A stretch of 64,000 nucleotides of DNA from Opitutaceae bacterium (GCA_030648295.1 JAUSID010000253.1:1-64000); one strand, 5' to 3'. Shown: positions 53,891 to 61,987, counted from the first letter of the stretch. The notes: generated by a model from the letters alone, not told the origin. Numbers and translations: made by a program.

Positions 53891-55714
53891 ATGGCCATGC
53901 GTGATCTGCGAAAAGACGCGACTATCCGTCTTGCGTTCCCTGCGGACGCGCGTTCCGCGATCGATCTGGCGTCCCAGCGGATGGCGCTGGCAGAGCGCGC
54001 TGCTGCCCGTCCCGGTGACGACCGCATCGCTTTCGCGCGGGCGGCAACCACTTCGGTGCTGTTGCGGTATTGGTCCAAAATCTGCGCCGCGACTGGACGC
54101 CAGATGCCTATTCGACTCGGGCCGATTGCATCCGTCGAAGTCCTCGCGGATAGCTTCCGCGATTACGCCGACGCGTGCGTCGACCTCGAAACTTTCGACG
54201 CTTTCTACCAAATCGGGGAACTTTATACGTCGCTGCTGCCCGACGACTACCGCACGCGGAATGGCGTCTACTATACGCCGCCGTTGCTCGTGAAGCGGCT
54301 CTTGGACGTTGTGGAAGCGCACGGCATCGACTGGAGAACCGCCCGTGTACTCGATCCCGCCTGTGGCGGTGCGGCATTTGCCGCTTATGTCGCGAGCCGG
54401 ATGCTCACTACCACCGCATCACTTTCGCCAGAAGATCGGCTGCGAGATCTCCAAGCGCGTTTGGTGGGCTTGGACATCGATCCGTTCGCCACATGGCTGT
54501 CCGCAGTGTTGCTCGATGTCGTGTGTCTGCCGGTGTTGCGGCAGGCAAACAGCCTTCTGGACGGCGTTGTCCGACTCGCCGATTCTCTGGCCCAGCCGCC
54601 GCGAAATCTCGGAGAATTCGATCTCGTGATCGGAAATCCGCCGTATGGAAAACTGAAACTCACGCCTGAGCACCGCGCCCGTTTTAGCCGTTCGCTTTAC
54701 GGCCACGCCAATCTCTATGGGCTTTTCACCGATGCGGCGATCGCCTTAACCAAGCCCAAAGGTCTTATCGGTTTCGTGACGCCGACATCGTTCCTGGGCG
54801 GAGAGTATTTCAAGAATCTGCGCAAATTGCTCCTTGCCGAAGCTGCGCCCGTTCACACCAGTTTCGTGGCGGATCGCGAGGGCGTGTTTTCGAATGTCCT
54901 CCAGGAAACAACGCTCACGGTCTTCCGGCGCTTTGCCTCGCCTCGACGTGTCACGGGCGGAAACCTTGGGACGCCGATCGAGGTGGAAACCTTTTCCCCG
55001 GGCGCAAACAAATGCGCGGTTATCGATCCCCTGGGCAGAATTCACGTGGGGGCGAGCGACGGCGCTCCGTGGGTGCTGCCGCGCTCACGCCAGCAATTGC
55101 GGCTCGTGCGCCAGCTCAGCCGTATGCACGCGCGACTGGCCGACTACGGTTACCGAGTCGCCACGGGACAACTCGTCTGGAACCGGCACAAGCCCCAATT
55201 TCGAGACAAACCCGGCGAGAATTGTCATCCAGTGCTGTGGGCCGAGTGTATCCAAGCAGACGGCACTTTTCTTTTCCGGGCCAAAAATCGAAATCACCGG
55301 CCGTTCCTTTGTGTCGGCGCCGACCAGCAGTTCCTGGTAAATCAGGAACCCTGCGTCCTGGTGCAGCGCACGACGTCCAAAGAGCAGGTTCGTCGGCTAA
55401 TCGCCACCACGATTCCGAACTCGTTCATTGTAGAATACCCCGGTTATGTCGTCGAGAACCACGTCAATATGCTGGTGCCGATCCGCATACGACCGCTCGT
55501 TTCTCTTAGCCTGATCGCTCGTTTGTTAAACTCGGCCACGGTCGATCATGCCTTTCGCTGCATCAGTGGCAGCGTCGCGGTTTCGGCCTATGAGCTTGAA
55601 AGCTTGCCGCTGCCGGAACCCCGCGCGCTGATGCGACGAGTTCCGTTATCACCAGCGACCATGCGCTCCTCCACTATCGAGGACGCCATTCGCTCCCTTT
55701 ATCAAGATGTCTGA
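53891..55714 (+). CDS. N6-adenine DNA methyltransferase, gamma class (M.TaqI-like)
   Basis: 607 residues from ATG 53891 (ATG 53897 follows); the frame is open further upstream but without recognisable motifs. NGVYYTPPLLVKRLLD (about 124-139) is the N-terminal 'YTP' element, motif I is VLDPACGGAAFAAYV (about 153), and motif IV IGNPPYGKLKL (about 247). The C-terminal 250 residues resemble the target-recognition domain of TaqI-like enzymes (LVNQEPCVLVQRTTSKEQVR, YVVENHVNMLVPI, LARLLNSATVDHAFR). No restriction gene follows intact; a 55-codon frame overlaps its 3' end. Type II or type IIG-derived orphan methyltransferase, cytoplasmic. Confidence 0.85.
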   Translation: MAMRDLRKDATIRLAFPADARSAIDLASQRMALAERAAARPGDDRIAFARAATTSVLLRYWSKICAATGRQMPIRLGPIASVEVLADSFRDYADACVDLETFDAFYQIGELYTSLLPDDYRTRNGVYYTPPLLVKRLLDVVEAHGIDWRTARVLDPACGGAAFAAYVASRMLTTTASLSPEDRLRDLQARLVGLDIDPFATWLSAVLLDVVCLPVLRQANSLLDGVVRLADSLAQPPRNLGEFDLVIGNPPYGKLKLTPEHRARFSRSLYGHANLYGLFTDAAIALTKPKGLIGFVTPTSFLGGEYFKNLRKLLLAEAAPVHTSFVADREGVFSNVLQETTLTVFRRFASPRRVTGGNLGTPIEVETFSPGANKCAVIDPLGRIHVGASDGAPWVLPRSRQQLRLVRQLSRMHARLADYGYRVATGQLVWNRHKPQFRDKPGENCHPVLWAECIQADGTFLFRAKNRNHRPFLCVGADQQFLVNQEPCVLVQRTTSKEQVRRLIATTIPNSFIVEYPGYVVENHVNMLVPIRIRPLVSLSLIARLLNSATVDHAFRCISGSVAVSAYELESLPLPEPRALMRRVPLSPATMRSSTIEDAIRSLYQDV

Positions 55715-55874
55715 CCAAAACCAGGCCTTCGCTGACCGTTCCGCTGCAGCCTTCCGCAAGTTGGCCGCCGAACTGGCATGGGACACCTTTGCGTGGTTCG
55801 CAGCCGAGCCCGCGCATCTGCTCTGTTATCACGCAAACGCCCGACTAACGGTCCCCGGACTGGACCTCGAGTGA
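55707..55874 (+). CDS. Possible truncated partner gene of the methyltransferase
   Basis: 55 codons, ATG 55707 overlapping the methyltransferase stop (ATGTCTGA), stop 55872-55874 overlapping the start of the esterase (GTGA). It reads MSDQNQAFADRSAAAFRKLA, then AELAWDTFAWFAAEPAHLLC and ends TVPGLDLE. The tight overlap suggests real coupling at the 5' end, and the abrupt end suggests the rest of the gene was lost. It resembles no family I recognise. A genuine small protein is also possible. Confidence 0.4.
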   Translation: MSDQNQAFADRSAAAFRKLAAELAWDTFAWFAAEPAHLLCYHANARLTVPGLDLE

Positions 55875-56737
55875 ACGCTCCCGGCGTACTCCCTTTGGTA
55901 TTGCTGGCCCTGGCGCTCGCGCGTCCGGTGGCGGCGGCGCTGCAGACGGACATCGAGTTCGCCAATGTCGCCGGCGAAAGCCTGAAACTCGATGCGTATG
56001 TGCCGGAGGGCGCGGGGCCGTTTCCCGCCGTGATTCTCGTGCACGGCGGAGGATGGACGGCGGGCGACAAGTCGGGCGGGCCGAAGAAGGCGCTGATTGC
56101 GCCGATGCAGGAACCGCTGGAGCGCGCCGGCTTCGCGTGGTTTTCGATCAATTACCGGCTGGCGCCGAAACACCGGTACCCGGCGTGCATCGAAGATGTG
56201 GAGACGGCCATTCGGTGGGTGAAGGCCCACGCCGCCGGTTATCGCGTCGACCCCCGGCGGATCGCGCTCTCGGGCGAATCCGCCGGCGGACACCTCGTCG
56301 CGCTGGCGGCGGTGCGGGCTGACGAGAGCACGCGGCTGGCGGCAATCGTGCCGTTCTACGGCGTATTCGATCTGCCGGCGCGGGTGCAGCCGGGGGCCAC
56401 GCTGCTCGCGAATTACATCGCACTATTCGGCCGCGAGAGCGCCGATGCGGCGACGCTCGCGTTGCTGCGCGAAGCGTCGCCGCTGTCGCATGTGAAACGA
56501 GGACTGCCGCCGTTTCTGCTTGTACATGGCGACGCGGATACGCGGGTGCCGATTGCGCAATCGATCGCGATGCAGGCGCGGCTTCGTGCCGCCGGCGTGC
56601 CATGCGAACTGTTCACGATCAAGGGCGCCGGGCATGGCATGGCGGGCTGGACGGCCATCGCACCGGATTACAAGGAGCGCGTCGTCGCGTGGCTGATACG
56701 CACCCTCGGCACTCCACGCGCGAAAACGAAGTCGTGA
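55871..56737 (+). CDS. Secreted alpha/beta hydrolase, esterase/acetyl xylan esterase-like
   Basis: 288 residues from the GTG at 55871, which directly precedes a signal peptide (PLVLLALALARPVAAALQ); ATG 55778 would put unrelated residues in front. The oxyanion motif HGGGW is at 58-62, the nucleophile in SGESAGGH (Ser about 137), Asp in LVHGDADTRVP (about 222) and His in KGAGHGM (about 255). This is the BD-FAE/HSL-like carboxylesterase group, often removing acetyl or feruloyl groups from plant polysaccharides. Periplasmic or outer. Linked by overlap to the short frame before it. Confidence 0.85.
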   Translation: MNAPGVLPLVLLALALARPVAAALQTDIEFANVAGESLKLDAYVPEGAGPFPAVILVHGGGWTAGDKSGGPKKALIAPMQEPLERAGFAWFSINYRLAPKHRYPACIEDVETAIRWVKAHAAGYRVDPRRIALSGESAGGHLVALAAVRADESTRLAAIVPFYGVFDLPARVQPGATLLANYIALFGRESADAATLALLREASPLSHVKRGLPPFLLVHGDADTRVPIAQSIAMQARLRAAGVPCELFTIKGAGHGMAGWTAIAPDYKERVVAWLIRTLGTPRAKTKS

Positions 56738-56828
56738 ATGGCGGCGATCTTTACTGGTCGCCGCACATGAAAACCACTGAACCGACGGATCCGTCGAATC
56801 GTTCAGATCCTGCATCACTCAACGGCAG

Positions 56829-56863
56829 CTGGTTCCTGGTCTCTGGTCTCTGGTCTCTGGTCC
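56829..56863. repeat. 7-bp tandem-unit array (five units)
   Basis: CTGGTTC, CTGGTCT, CTGGTCT, CTGGTCT, CTGGTCC, between the esterase and the next gene. Confidence 0.85.
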
Positions 56864-56956
56864 TCGTCCCGCCCCCTCATCCTTTGCGTTGCCTCGCGCC
56901 GGTACGTCCACCACGTATTTCACCCGCCCCAACCAGCTCACCAATCCAGCCCCAGC

Positions 56957-58147
56957 ATGAAACCTCCGCATTTTGTCGTCTCGTTCGCCGCTGTCGCGGC
57001 CGTTTGTTTGCCGCTCGTGCCCTCGCCGGTCCGCGCCGCCGAAATTCCGGCCGGCGTGTGGGTGCGCGACGGATACGAGCTGTCGGTTGCCGTCGAGGGA
57101 ATAAAAATCCCCCGCTTCCTCGCCGTTGGACCGAACAACACGCTGTTCGTCAGCGTGCCGAAGGAGGGGAAGATCATGGCCTGCCGCGACACCGATGGTG
57201 ACGGCAAATACGAAACGCAGACGCCGTTCGTCACGGGCAAGGAGCCCAACACCATTTTGCAGGGGATGCAGTGGCACGACGGCTGGCTGTGGTTCGCGCA
57301 GCTCAATGCGATCTCTCGCGCCCGCGATACGAACGGCAACGGCAAGGCGGACGAGGTGGTGCCGGTGCTGGGCGCCGAGCAGCTGCCGACCGGCGCCCGC
57401 GGCGGTCACATGTGGCGGGCGCTGTTAATCCACAATGGCCGAATTTATACGCAGGTCGGCGACCAGACGAACGTGACGGACGAGCCGATCGAGGCCTCCG
57501 AGCGCAAAAAGATCTGGACCTTCGCGCTGGATGGTTCGGACAAAAAACTGTTCGCGACCGGCCTCCGCAACACCGAGAAACTGGTCGTCCGCCCCGGGAC
57601 CGACGAAATCTGGGGTGTCGATCACGACATCGACCTCATGGCGGCAAAACTGGAAGGCGACCGCAAGTTCGGCCAGCCAATCACCGACCATAATCCGCCC
57701 GCGGAACTCAACCACTATGTCGAAGGCAAATTCTACGGACACCCATGGATCCTCGGAAAAAACCAGCCGAACCTGGCTCTCCTGACCGAACCCCGGCTAA
57801 TCGAGTACGCCAGCATGACGACAATCCCGGAATGGTTGATGGCCGCCCACTGTTCGGCCAATTCACTGACCTTCTATAACGGCGACAAAATCCCGCATGC
57901 GAACGGCGACGTGTTCGTCGCGCAACGCGGCGGCTGGAACTCCACCGCGAAGGTTGGCTACTGCCTGTCGCGGATCCTGTTCGAGAACGGTCATCCCTAC
58001 GGCGAGCAGAAGATGGTCAACTTTTTGAAGAATGGCACCGAGATCCTCGGCCGTCCCGTCGACTGCACGCAGGCCACCGATGGTTCGCTGCTCTTCAGCG
58101 ACGACTTCGGCCACAAGGTCTATCGGTTGAAATATGTAGGAAAGTAG
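56957..58147 (+). CDS. Secreted sorbosone/glucose dehydrogenase-like beta-propeller protein
   Basis: 396 residues; signal peptide VVSFAAVAAVCLPLVPSPVRAA. Propeller motifs fit the soluble PQQ-dependent glucose/sorbosone dehydrogenase family: IPRFLAVGPNNTLFVSVPKEG, a Ca-type loop CRDTDGDGKYET, ARDTNGNGKADE, GLRNTEKLVVRPGTDEIWGVDHDIDLM (in two pieces) and a final TDGSLLFSDDFGHKVYRLKY. Such proteins oxidise sugars at the periplasmic face; the PQQ ligands cannot be proved by eye. No cytochrome domain follows, unlike larger PVC-type homologues. A strong hairpin overlaps its stop codon. Confidence 0.75.
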   Translation: MKPPHFVVSFAAVAAVCLPLVPSPVRAAEIPAGVWVRDGYELSVAVEGIKIPRFLAVGPNNTLFVSVPKEGKIMACRDTDGDGKYETQTPFVTGKEPNTILQGMQWHDGWLWFAQLNAISRARDTNGNGKADEVVPVLGAEQLPTGARGGHMWRALLIHNGRIYTQVGDQTNVTDEPIEASERKKIWTFALDGSDKKLFATGLRNTEKLVVRPGTDEIWGVDHDIDLMAAKLEGDRKFGQPITDHNPPAELNHYVEGKFYGHPWILGKNQPNLALLTEPRLIEYASMTTIPEWLMAAHCSANSLTFYNGDKIPHANGDVFVAQRGGWNSTAKVGYCLSRILFENGHPYGEQKMVNFLKNGTEILGRPVDCTQATDGSLLFSDDFGHKVYRLKYVGK

Positions 58148-58174
58148 CGCGCGGCGCGGCGCAACGCCGCGCGC
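58147..58174. terminator. GC-rich hairpin at the end of the dehydrogenase-like gene
   Basis: Arms CGCGCGGCG (58148-58156) and CGCCGCGCG (58165-58173), loop CGGCGCAA. It starts at the stop codon; no T-run, but directly followed by a 7-bp array. Confidence 0.5.
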
Positions 58175-58216
58175 GGTTCTGGGTTCTGGGTTCTGAGTTT
58201 CGGGTTTCGCGTTTCG
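58175..58216. repeat. 7-bp tandem-unit array (six units)
   Basis: GGTTCTG, GGTTCTG, GGTTCTG, AGTTTCG, GGTTTCG, CGTTTCG, directly after the hairpin at 58147. Confidence 0.9.
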
Positions 58217-58302
58217 CGTTAAAGATTCTGCGCCCTGGATTCTGGGCAGCAGCCGCAGCGCACCGCACCTCGGGTCTAGTGATTGCCTCTGTCCCGCCCT
58301 CC

Positions 58303-58344
58303 GTCGTCTGACCTCTGACCTCTGACCTCTGACCTCTGGCCTCT
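58303..58344. repeat. 7-bp tandem-unit array (six units)
   Basis: GTCGTCT, then GACCTCT four times, then GGCCTCT. It ends just before the stop codon of the minus-strand gene at 58354. Confidence 0.9.
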
Positions 58345-58353
58345 CCGATCCGG

Positions 58354-58965
58354 CTACGCCTTCCGTTTCGCCTTCGGAACGGCACCGCCAGCCGCAGGCG
58401 CCTCGATCATCGTCATCCGCAGGCCCATTCCCTTCGGCGGCGCATCATGAATCGGATGGCCGAGATGGCCGGGGTTGAATCCGACTTTGCGTGGGTCACT
58501 CGCGTCCGGTTTGATCGGCAGATAGGTCAGCACGAACCGGCCTTTAACCGGATCGGTCGGCTCGATCTTCACGCGCTGGGTGGCCAGGAGCTTTGCAAAC
58601 AGCGCGTCGAGCGCGGCGGAATTTTTAGCGTACTCCGGCACCTCGAACTTGAGCGAGACCGTGAACGGCCCCTGATCCATGATCGTCTGTGCGATGAGGT
58701 GACTGGCGATCACGTGCGTGTCGAACGCGACACGCACATAACCGCTTGTCGGCGTGAGTTCCTTCACCCCCGTAACACTCGGCAGCTTTGATATGGCCGC
58801 GGTGATCGCGGCGACCTGGGACGCATTGCTGACGCCCGCGACGTAGAACGTCTTGTTGATCGGATGGGGCACGAGTGCCGTCTTCCCGGCTTTTTCCGCC
58901 GCGCCGGCACCGTGGAGAAACATCAGCGCCAGGACCGCCGTCATCGCGTGCAAAAAAATCTTCAT
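58354..58965 (-). CDS. Small secreted protein with HMA-like fold, no CxxC
   Basis: 203 residues from ATG 58965; signal peptide FLHAMTAVLALMFLHGAGAA. Residues about 30-100 have the beta-alpha-beta-beta-alpha-beta rhythm of heavy-metal-associated domains (NKTFYVAGVSNASQVAAITA, LPSVTGVKELTPTSGYVRVA, FDTHVIASHLIAQTIMDQG), but the metal-binding CxxC is missing. The rest (VSLKFEVPEYAKNSAALDAL) may be a second copy of the fold. The C-terminus is Lys/Arg-rich. Function unknown; a structural or binding role in the periplasm is likely. Confidence 0.6.
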   Translation of the reverse strand: MKIFLHAMTAVLALMFLHGAGAAEKAGKTALVPHPINKTFYVAGVSNASQVAAITAAISKLPSVTGVKELTPTSGYVRVAFDTHVIASHLIAQTIMDQGPFTVSLKFEVPEYAKNSAALDALFAKLLATQRVKIEPTDPVKGRFVLTYLPIKPDASDPRKVGFNPGHLGHPIHDAPPKGMGLRMTMIEAPAAGGAVPKAKRKA

Positions 58966-59044
58966 GGGGATTTCAGGGGATCGGGCCCGACCGTCGGGCA
59001 CCCTGCACGTCGTCGAAATCCGGCGAGGTAGTCAACTGTGAGGG

Positions 59045-59124
59045 CGGAGCGACGGAGGAGCGGAGACGCGGAGGAGCGGAGGAGCGGAGGGGCAGAGGGG
59101 CGGATGATCGGATGATCGGGCGCG
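59045..59124. repeat. 8-bp tandem-unit array (ten units)
   Basis: Ten consecutive octamers beginning with C: CGGAGCGA, CGGAGGAG, CGGAGACG, CGGAGGAG, CGGAGGAG, CGGAGGGG, CAGAGGGG, CGGATGAT, CGGATGAT, CGGGCGCG. The first units are purine-rich; the last ones drift. Confidence 0.9.
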
Positions 59125-59167
59125 GGGTACCGCAGTCTAGGTCACACCGCTCGGAGTCGAGCGGTGG

Positions 59168-59230
59168 GCGGTTTCCCTGGGAGCGCGGGCAGCCGGCCCG
59201 CCATAGCCCTGGCGACGGCGGGTCTCGCCC
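59168..59230. repeat. Palindromic repeat family C, copy 2
   Basis: GTTTCCCTGGGAGCGCGGGC and GGCGGGTCTCGCCCGCAA; related to the copies at 22992 and 61823, in the opposite orientation to the former. Confidence 0.7.
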
Positions 59231-59391
59231 GCAATGGCGGTACGAAACTCCCATCGACCTGCGGCTGGAAGCCGCAGCCACTTTCGGGCCGGCACTCACT
59301 TGGATCATCGAGTCCGCTAAAGCGACCTGTCCGGAGTGGCTGCGGCATCCTTGCCGCAGATGGTTCGGCCCCTCGGTCGCAACGCCGGTCA

Positions 59392-59568
59392 CTACCTTGC
59401 GGATACCGGCGCACCGTCCGCCACCTGCGCCATCAAATCCTGCACTTTCGCGACGATGATTTCTTCGACCGCCGAACCGAATGGACCCGGCCGCCCGAAG
59501 TAAATCATGGCGTCGCCGCCTTCGTAGCCCACGACGGTGCCAACGATAAGTGCGATCCGGAGTCTCAT
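59392..59568 (-). CDS. 58-residue protein coupled to the PAS gene
   Basis: ATG 59568 overlaps the stop of the PAS gene as ATGA. It reads MRLRIALIVGTVVGYEGGDA, then MIYFGRPGPFGSAVEEIIVA and ends APVSAR. The first 15 residues are hydrophobic with two Arg, so a short membrane anchor is possible. No family recognised. The overlap and the same orientation suggest co-expression. Small, so the chance of a spurious frame remains. Confidence 0.5.
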   Translation of the reverse strand: MRLRIALIVGTVVGYEGGDAMIYFGRPGPFGSAVEEIIVAKVQDLMAQVADGAPVSAR

Positions 59569-59954
59569 CGGTGGGTCACCCGCGGAAGCTGCGGCTGAAT
59601 TGCGGCGATGTAGCTGCCGGCGCCGCCGAAAGCGCGTTCGAGCCGAACGCGGACCTCGCGCGGCGGACCGCCCACCACTTGAGCCGCCAGTGGCGCCCAG
59701 TTGTCCATGACCACCGCGCTCAAATCCTTCCACTGTCGCTCGAGTAATTCCGAATTGGATGAATTGGAGCCGGGTGCGAAAAGCGCCGCGAACGGCAAGC
59801 CCACAAAGAATTTGTCGGGGGCGGCCCACAACTGCCGCGCCGACCGGTTGGCCGCGACGACCCGGCCGGAGGCGTCGACGACCAGCACCGGGCAGAGGTC
59901 CGCCTCGTCAATGGCGCCCGTCGCGTCGGCAGGATTGGAACCGGTTTCTTTCAC
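59565..59954 (-). CDS. Stand-alone PAS-domain protein
   Basis: 129 residues from the GTG at 59954 (MKETGSN when read as start). Residues about 20-110 form one PAS domain: CPVLVVDASGRVVAANRSAR, QLWAAPDKFFVGLPFAALFA, then a beta-sheet end RVRLERAFGGAGSYIAAIQP. No kinase, GGDEF or HTH domain follows. It may bind a ligand or partner by itself or be a fragment of a larger sensor. Coupled to the 58-residue frame. Cytoplasmic. Confidence 0.65.
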   Translation of the reverse strand: MKETGSNPADATGAIDEADLCPVLVVDASGRVVAANRSARQLWAAPDKFFVGLPFAALFAPGSNSSNSELLERQWKDLSAVVMDNWAPLAAQVVGGPPREVRVRLERAFGGAGSYIAAIQPQLPRVTHR

Positions 59955-60312
59955 GTTCAGCTAATCCGGCGCATTGGTTGTCAGATTCCCCCGCCAGTCA
60001 ACCGGCGTCGGTGCGCACGCGTTGCCGATCTCGCACCAAAAGTTGGCCGCCGCGGTCGCGGCAGTGATATCCCTTGCCCGCCGAATTCGCGTTTATTCGC
60101 GTCCATTCGCGGTTTCCACGCTGGATTTCGTGGTTCGCTCCGCGGTTCGTCGTCCGGAAATTCGGGGCACAATCAACTCGCCACTGCATGGGAATATCTG
60201 GAATGATCGCGTCACACCCCGCAGACGACCCCATGAACCAGCCGAGCCACCGCCGTGAATTCATCGGTTGTTTCGCGGTGCTCCCCTCCTGTTATCCAAT
60301 CTCGATCACATC
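59955..60312. other. Gene-poor region with a 10-bp array and a Tat-signal relic
   Basis: Between the PAS gene and the oxidoreductase lie a three-unit 10-bp array (60085-60114) and the short Tat-like frame at 60233. Otherwise no feature seen. Confidence 0.6.
60085..60114. repeat. 10-bp tandem-unit array (three units)
   Basis: ATTCGCGTTT, ATTCGCGTCC, ATTCGCGGTT. Confidence 0.8.
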
Positions 60313-60316
60313 ATGA
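60233..60316 (+). pseudogene. Truncated Tat signal sequence
   Basis: 27 codons, ATG 60233: MNQPSHRREFIGCFAVLPSC then a stop at 60314-60316. SHRREFIG is a Tat motif like that of the following oxidoreductase (TRRQFVG). It looks like the 5' end of a lost paralogue. Confidence 0.5.
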
Positions 60317-61803
60317 AGAAAACCATCAAGACGACGGAATCGCACGCAATGACACGACGCCAGTTTGTCGGCCGGGCCTTGACCACGGCCGGGGTTATCG
60401 CCGGGGCGCCCGCCATCCTCCGGGGCCAGAATCTCAACAACAAGCTGAACATTGCGTTCATCGCCTGCGGCGGACGCGGCATGGCCAACCTGCGCGAGCT
60501 CACCCTCGCCGCCGCCGGTCCTGCCGGGGCGAAAAAACGCAGCGCCGCCGAGGGCGGAGCGATGGGGCCGCACCCGGACGAGAACGTCACGGTGCTGTGC
60601 GACGTGAACCAGCTCGCGGTCGACGCGGCCTCAAAGCTGTTTCCGAAGGCGAAAACATACAACGATCTCCGCCACGTGTTCGACCGGCCGAACGATTTCG
60701 ACGCCGTCGTCGTGGCCACCGCCGAGCACACGCACGTGTTCGCCACCTGGCTGGCGCTGACGCATGGCAAGCACGTCTACTGCGAGAAGCCGCTCGCCTA
60801 CAACATCTGGGAGACGCGACTGATCCGGGAGACCGCGGCGAAGTACCCGAAGCTGTCCACGCAAATGGGCAACCAGGGGCACGCCTCGCCGATGCGGCGG
60901 ACGATCAAGGAAATCCTGGATACGGGCGTCATCGGCCCCGTAAAGGAAGTCCATGTCTGGGCGGATCGCGCGTGGGGACTGCAGGACGCCGCCTCCGCGG
61001 AAAAATTCGACAAGCCGCACGGTTTCTACGAGGGCAAGCCAATCGTCGACCGGTTTCCGGAGGAGATGCCGGTGCCACCGACGTTCGACTGGGATCTCTG
61101 GCTCGGGCCGGCGCCGGCGCGGCCGTATCACGCGACGTATTTCCCCGGTCCGCGGTGGTACCGCTGGTGGGAATTCGCGAACGGTACGATGAGCGATCTC
61201 GGCAGCCACGACAACGACGTGCCGTTCACGGTGCTCGATCTGTGGCGGCCGGATGGCAAGGGCGGCCGCGTGCTGGCACCCCTGACGGTGGAGTCGACCT
61301 CGCCCAATGTGCCGGTGGCTCATAAGGAACTCGCGTCGGCGACGATGAAGGCGACATTTCAGTTCGCGGCCGTGGGTTCGCAGCCCGCGCTCAAGCTCGT
61401 CTGGCACCAGGGCGACAGCAAGCCGCCGGGCTGGACCCCCGCGTGGGGCCGCCGCTCGTGCGTGTTCTTCGGCGAAAAGGGCATGCTGCTGGGCGACGGG
61501 AAGCTGCTGCCGGAGGAGCGATTCAAGGATTTCACGAGGCCCCCCGAAAAGCTGCCTCGCTCGCCCGGCCACTGGGTGGAGTGGGTCAACCACGCCAAGG
61601 GCATCGGGCCGGTGCCCGCCTCGAACTTCCAGTACGCCGGCTGGACGACCGAGACGAATCATCTCGGCAACGTCGCCTACCGGGCCGGCAAGAAGATCGA
61701 GTGGGACTACAAGGCGATGAAAGCGAAAAACGCGCCTGAAGCCGCACCGTTCATCAAGCGCCCCGTGTATCGGAAAGGCTGGGACGGGATCCTGAAGGCG
61801 TAG
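60313..61803 (+). CDS. Tat-exported Gfo/Idh/MocA-family oxidoreductase
   Basis: 496 residues from ATG 60313; ATG 60349 would begin right at the Tat motif (TRRQFVG). The signal is followed by AGVIAGAPAILRGQ. Features: LNIAFIACGGRGMANLREL (nucleotide fold), VVVATAEHTHVFATWLALTHG, CEKPLAYNIWETRLI (about 156-170), MGNQGHASPMRR, and the family marker DWDLWLGPAPARPYH. MSDLGSHDNDVPFTVLDLW carries the conserved D/H pair. Such secreted members are common in Planctomycetes and Verrucomicrobia and carry their own NAD(P). It probably converts a glycoside or keto sugar in the periplasm. Confidence 0.9.
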   Translation: MKKTIKTTESHAMTRRQFVGRALTTAGVIAGAPAILRGQNLNNKLNIAFIACGGRGMANLRELTLAAAGPAGAKKRSAAEGGAMGPHPDENVTVLCDVNQLAVDAASKLFPKAKTYNDLRHVFDRPNDFDAVVVATAEHTHVFATWLALTHGKHVYCEKPLAYNIWETRLIRETAAKYPKLSTQMGNQGHASPMRRTIKEILDTGVIGPVKEVHVWADRAWGLQDAASAEKFDKPHGFYEGKPIVDRFPEEMPVPPTFDWDLWLGPAPARPYHATYFPGPRWYRWWEFANGTMSDLGSHDNDVPFTVLDLWRPDGKGGRVLAPLTVESTSPNVPVAHKELASATMKATFQFAAVGSQPALKLVWHQGDSKPPGWTPAWGRRSCVFFGEKGMLLGDGKLLPEERFKDFTRPPEKLPRSPGHWVEWVNHAKGIGPVPASNFQYAGWTTETNHLGNVAYRAGKKIEWDYKAMKAKNAPEAAPFIKRPVYRKGWDGILKA

Positions 61804-61822
61804 GGCGGTCATCACTTCGGCA

Positions 61823-61887
61823 CCTGGGAGCGCGGGCGTCTCGCCCGCAACGGCCTTGAACGCGGACCGGAGGCCCGCGCTCCCGGG
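61823..61887. repeat. Palindromic repeat family C, copy 3 (double)
   Basis: Two units in opposite direction: CCTGGGAGCGCGGGCGTCTC and GGACCGGAGGCCCGCGCTCC. Placed after the oxidoreductase stop and before the convergent gene. Confidence 0.75.
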
Positions 61888-61987
61888 AAACGCACCGTTG
61901 CGAGCGCCCGGAAATTCTCCGGGCGACGATCAGGAGACCATCTCCAAGGCGCTGCACGACAAACTGGGCGAGGCCAGGTGAAGTGAA

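Larger units (their letters stand above)
58966..59391. other. Gene-free region with four repeat types
   Basis: Contains the 8-bp array (59045-59124), a family C palindrome (59168-59230) and two family A-like hairpins (59257-59282, 59335-59360). No gene or RNA recognised. Confidence 0.7.

Noticed and set aside
52477-54078. Minus-strand frame of 533 codons
   Set aside because: Overlaps the UroD-like gene and the end of the NRPS gene; no family features.
59045-59124. Possible CRISPR array
   Set aside because: Units are only 8 bp and contiguous, without spacers; no cas genes nearby.
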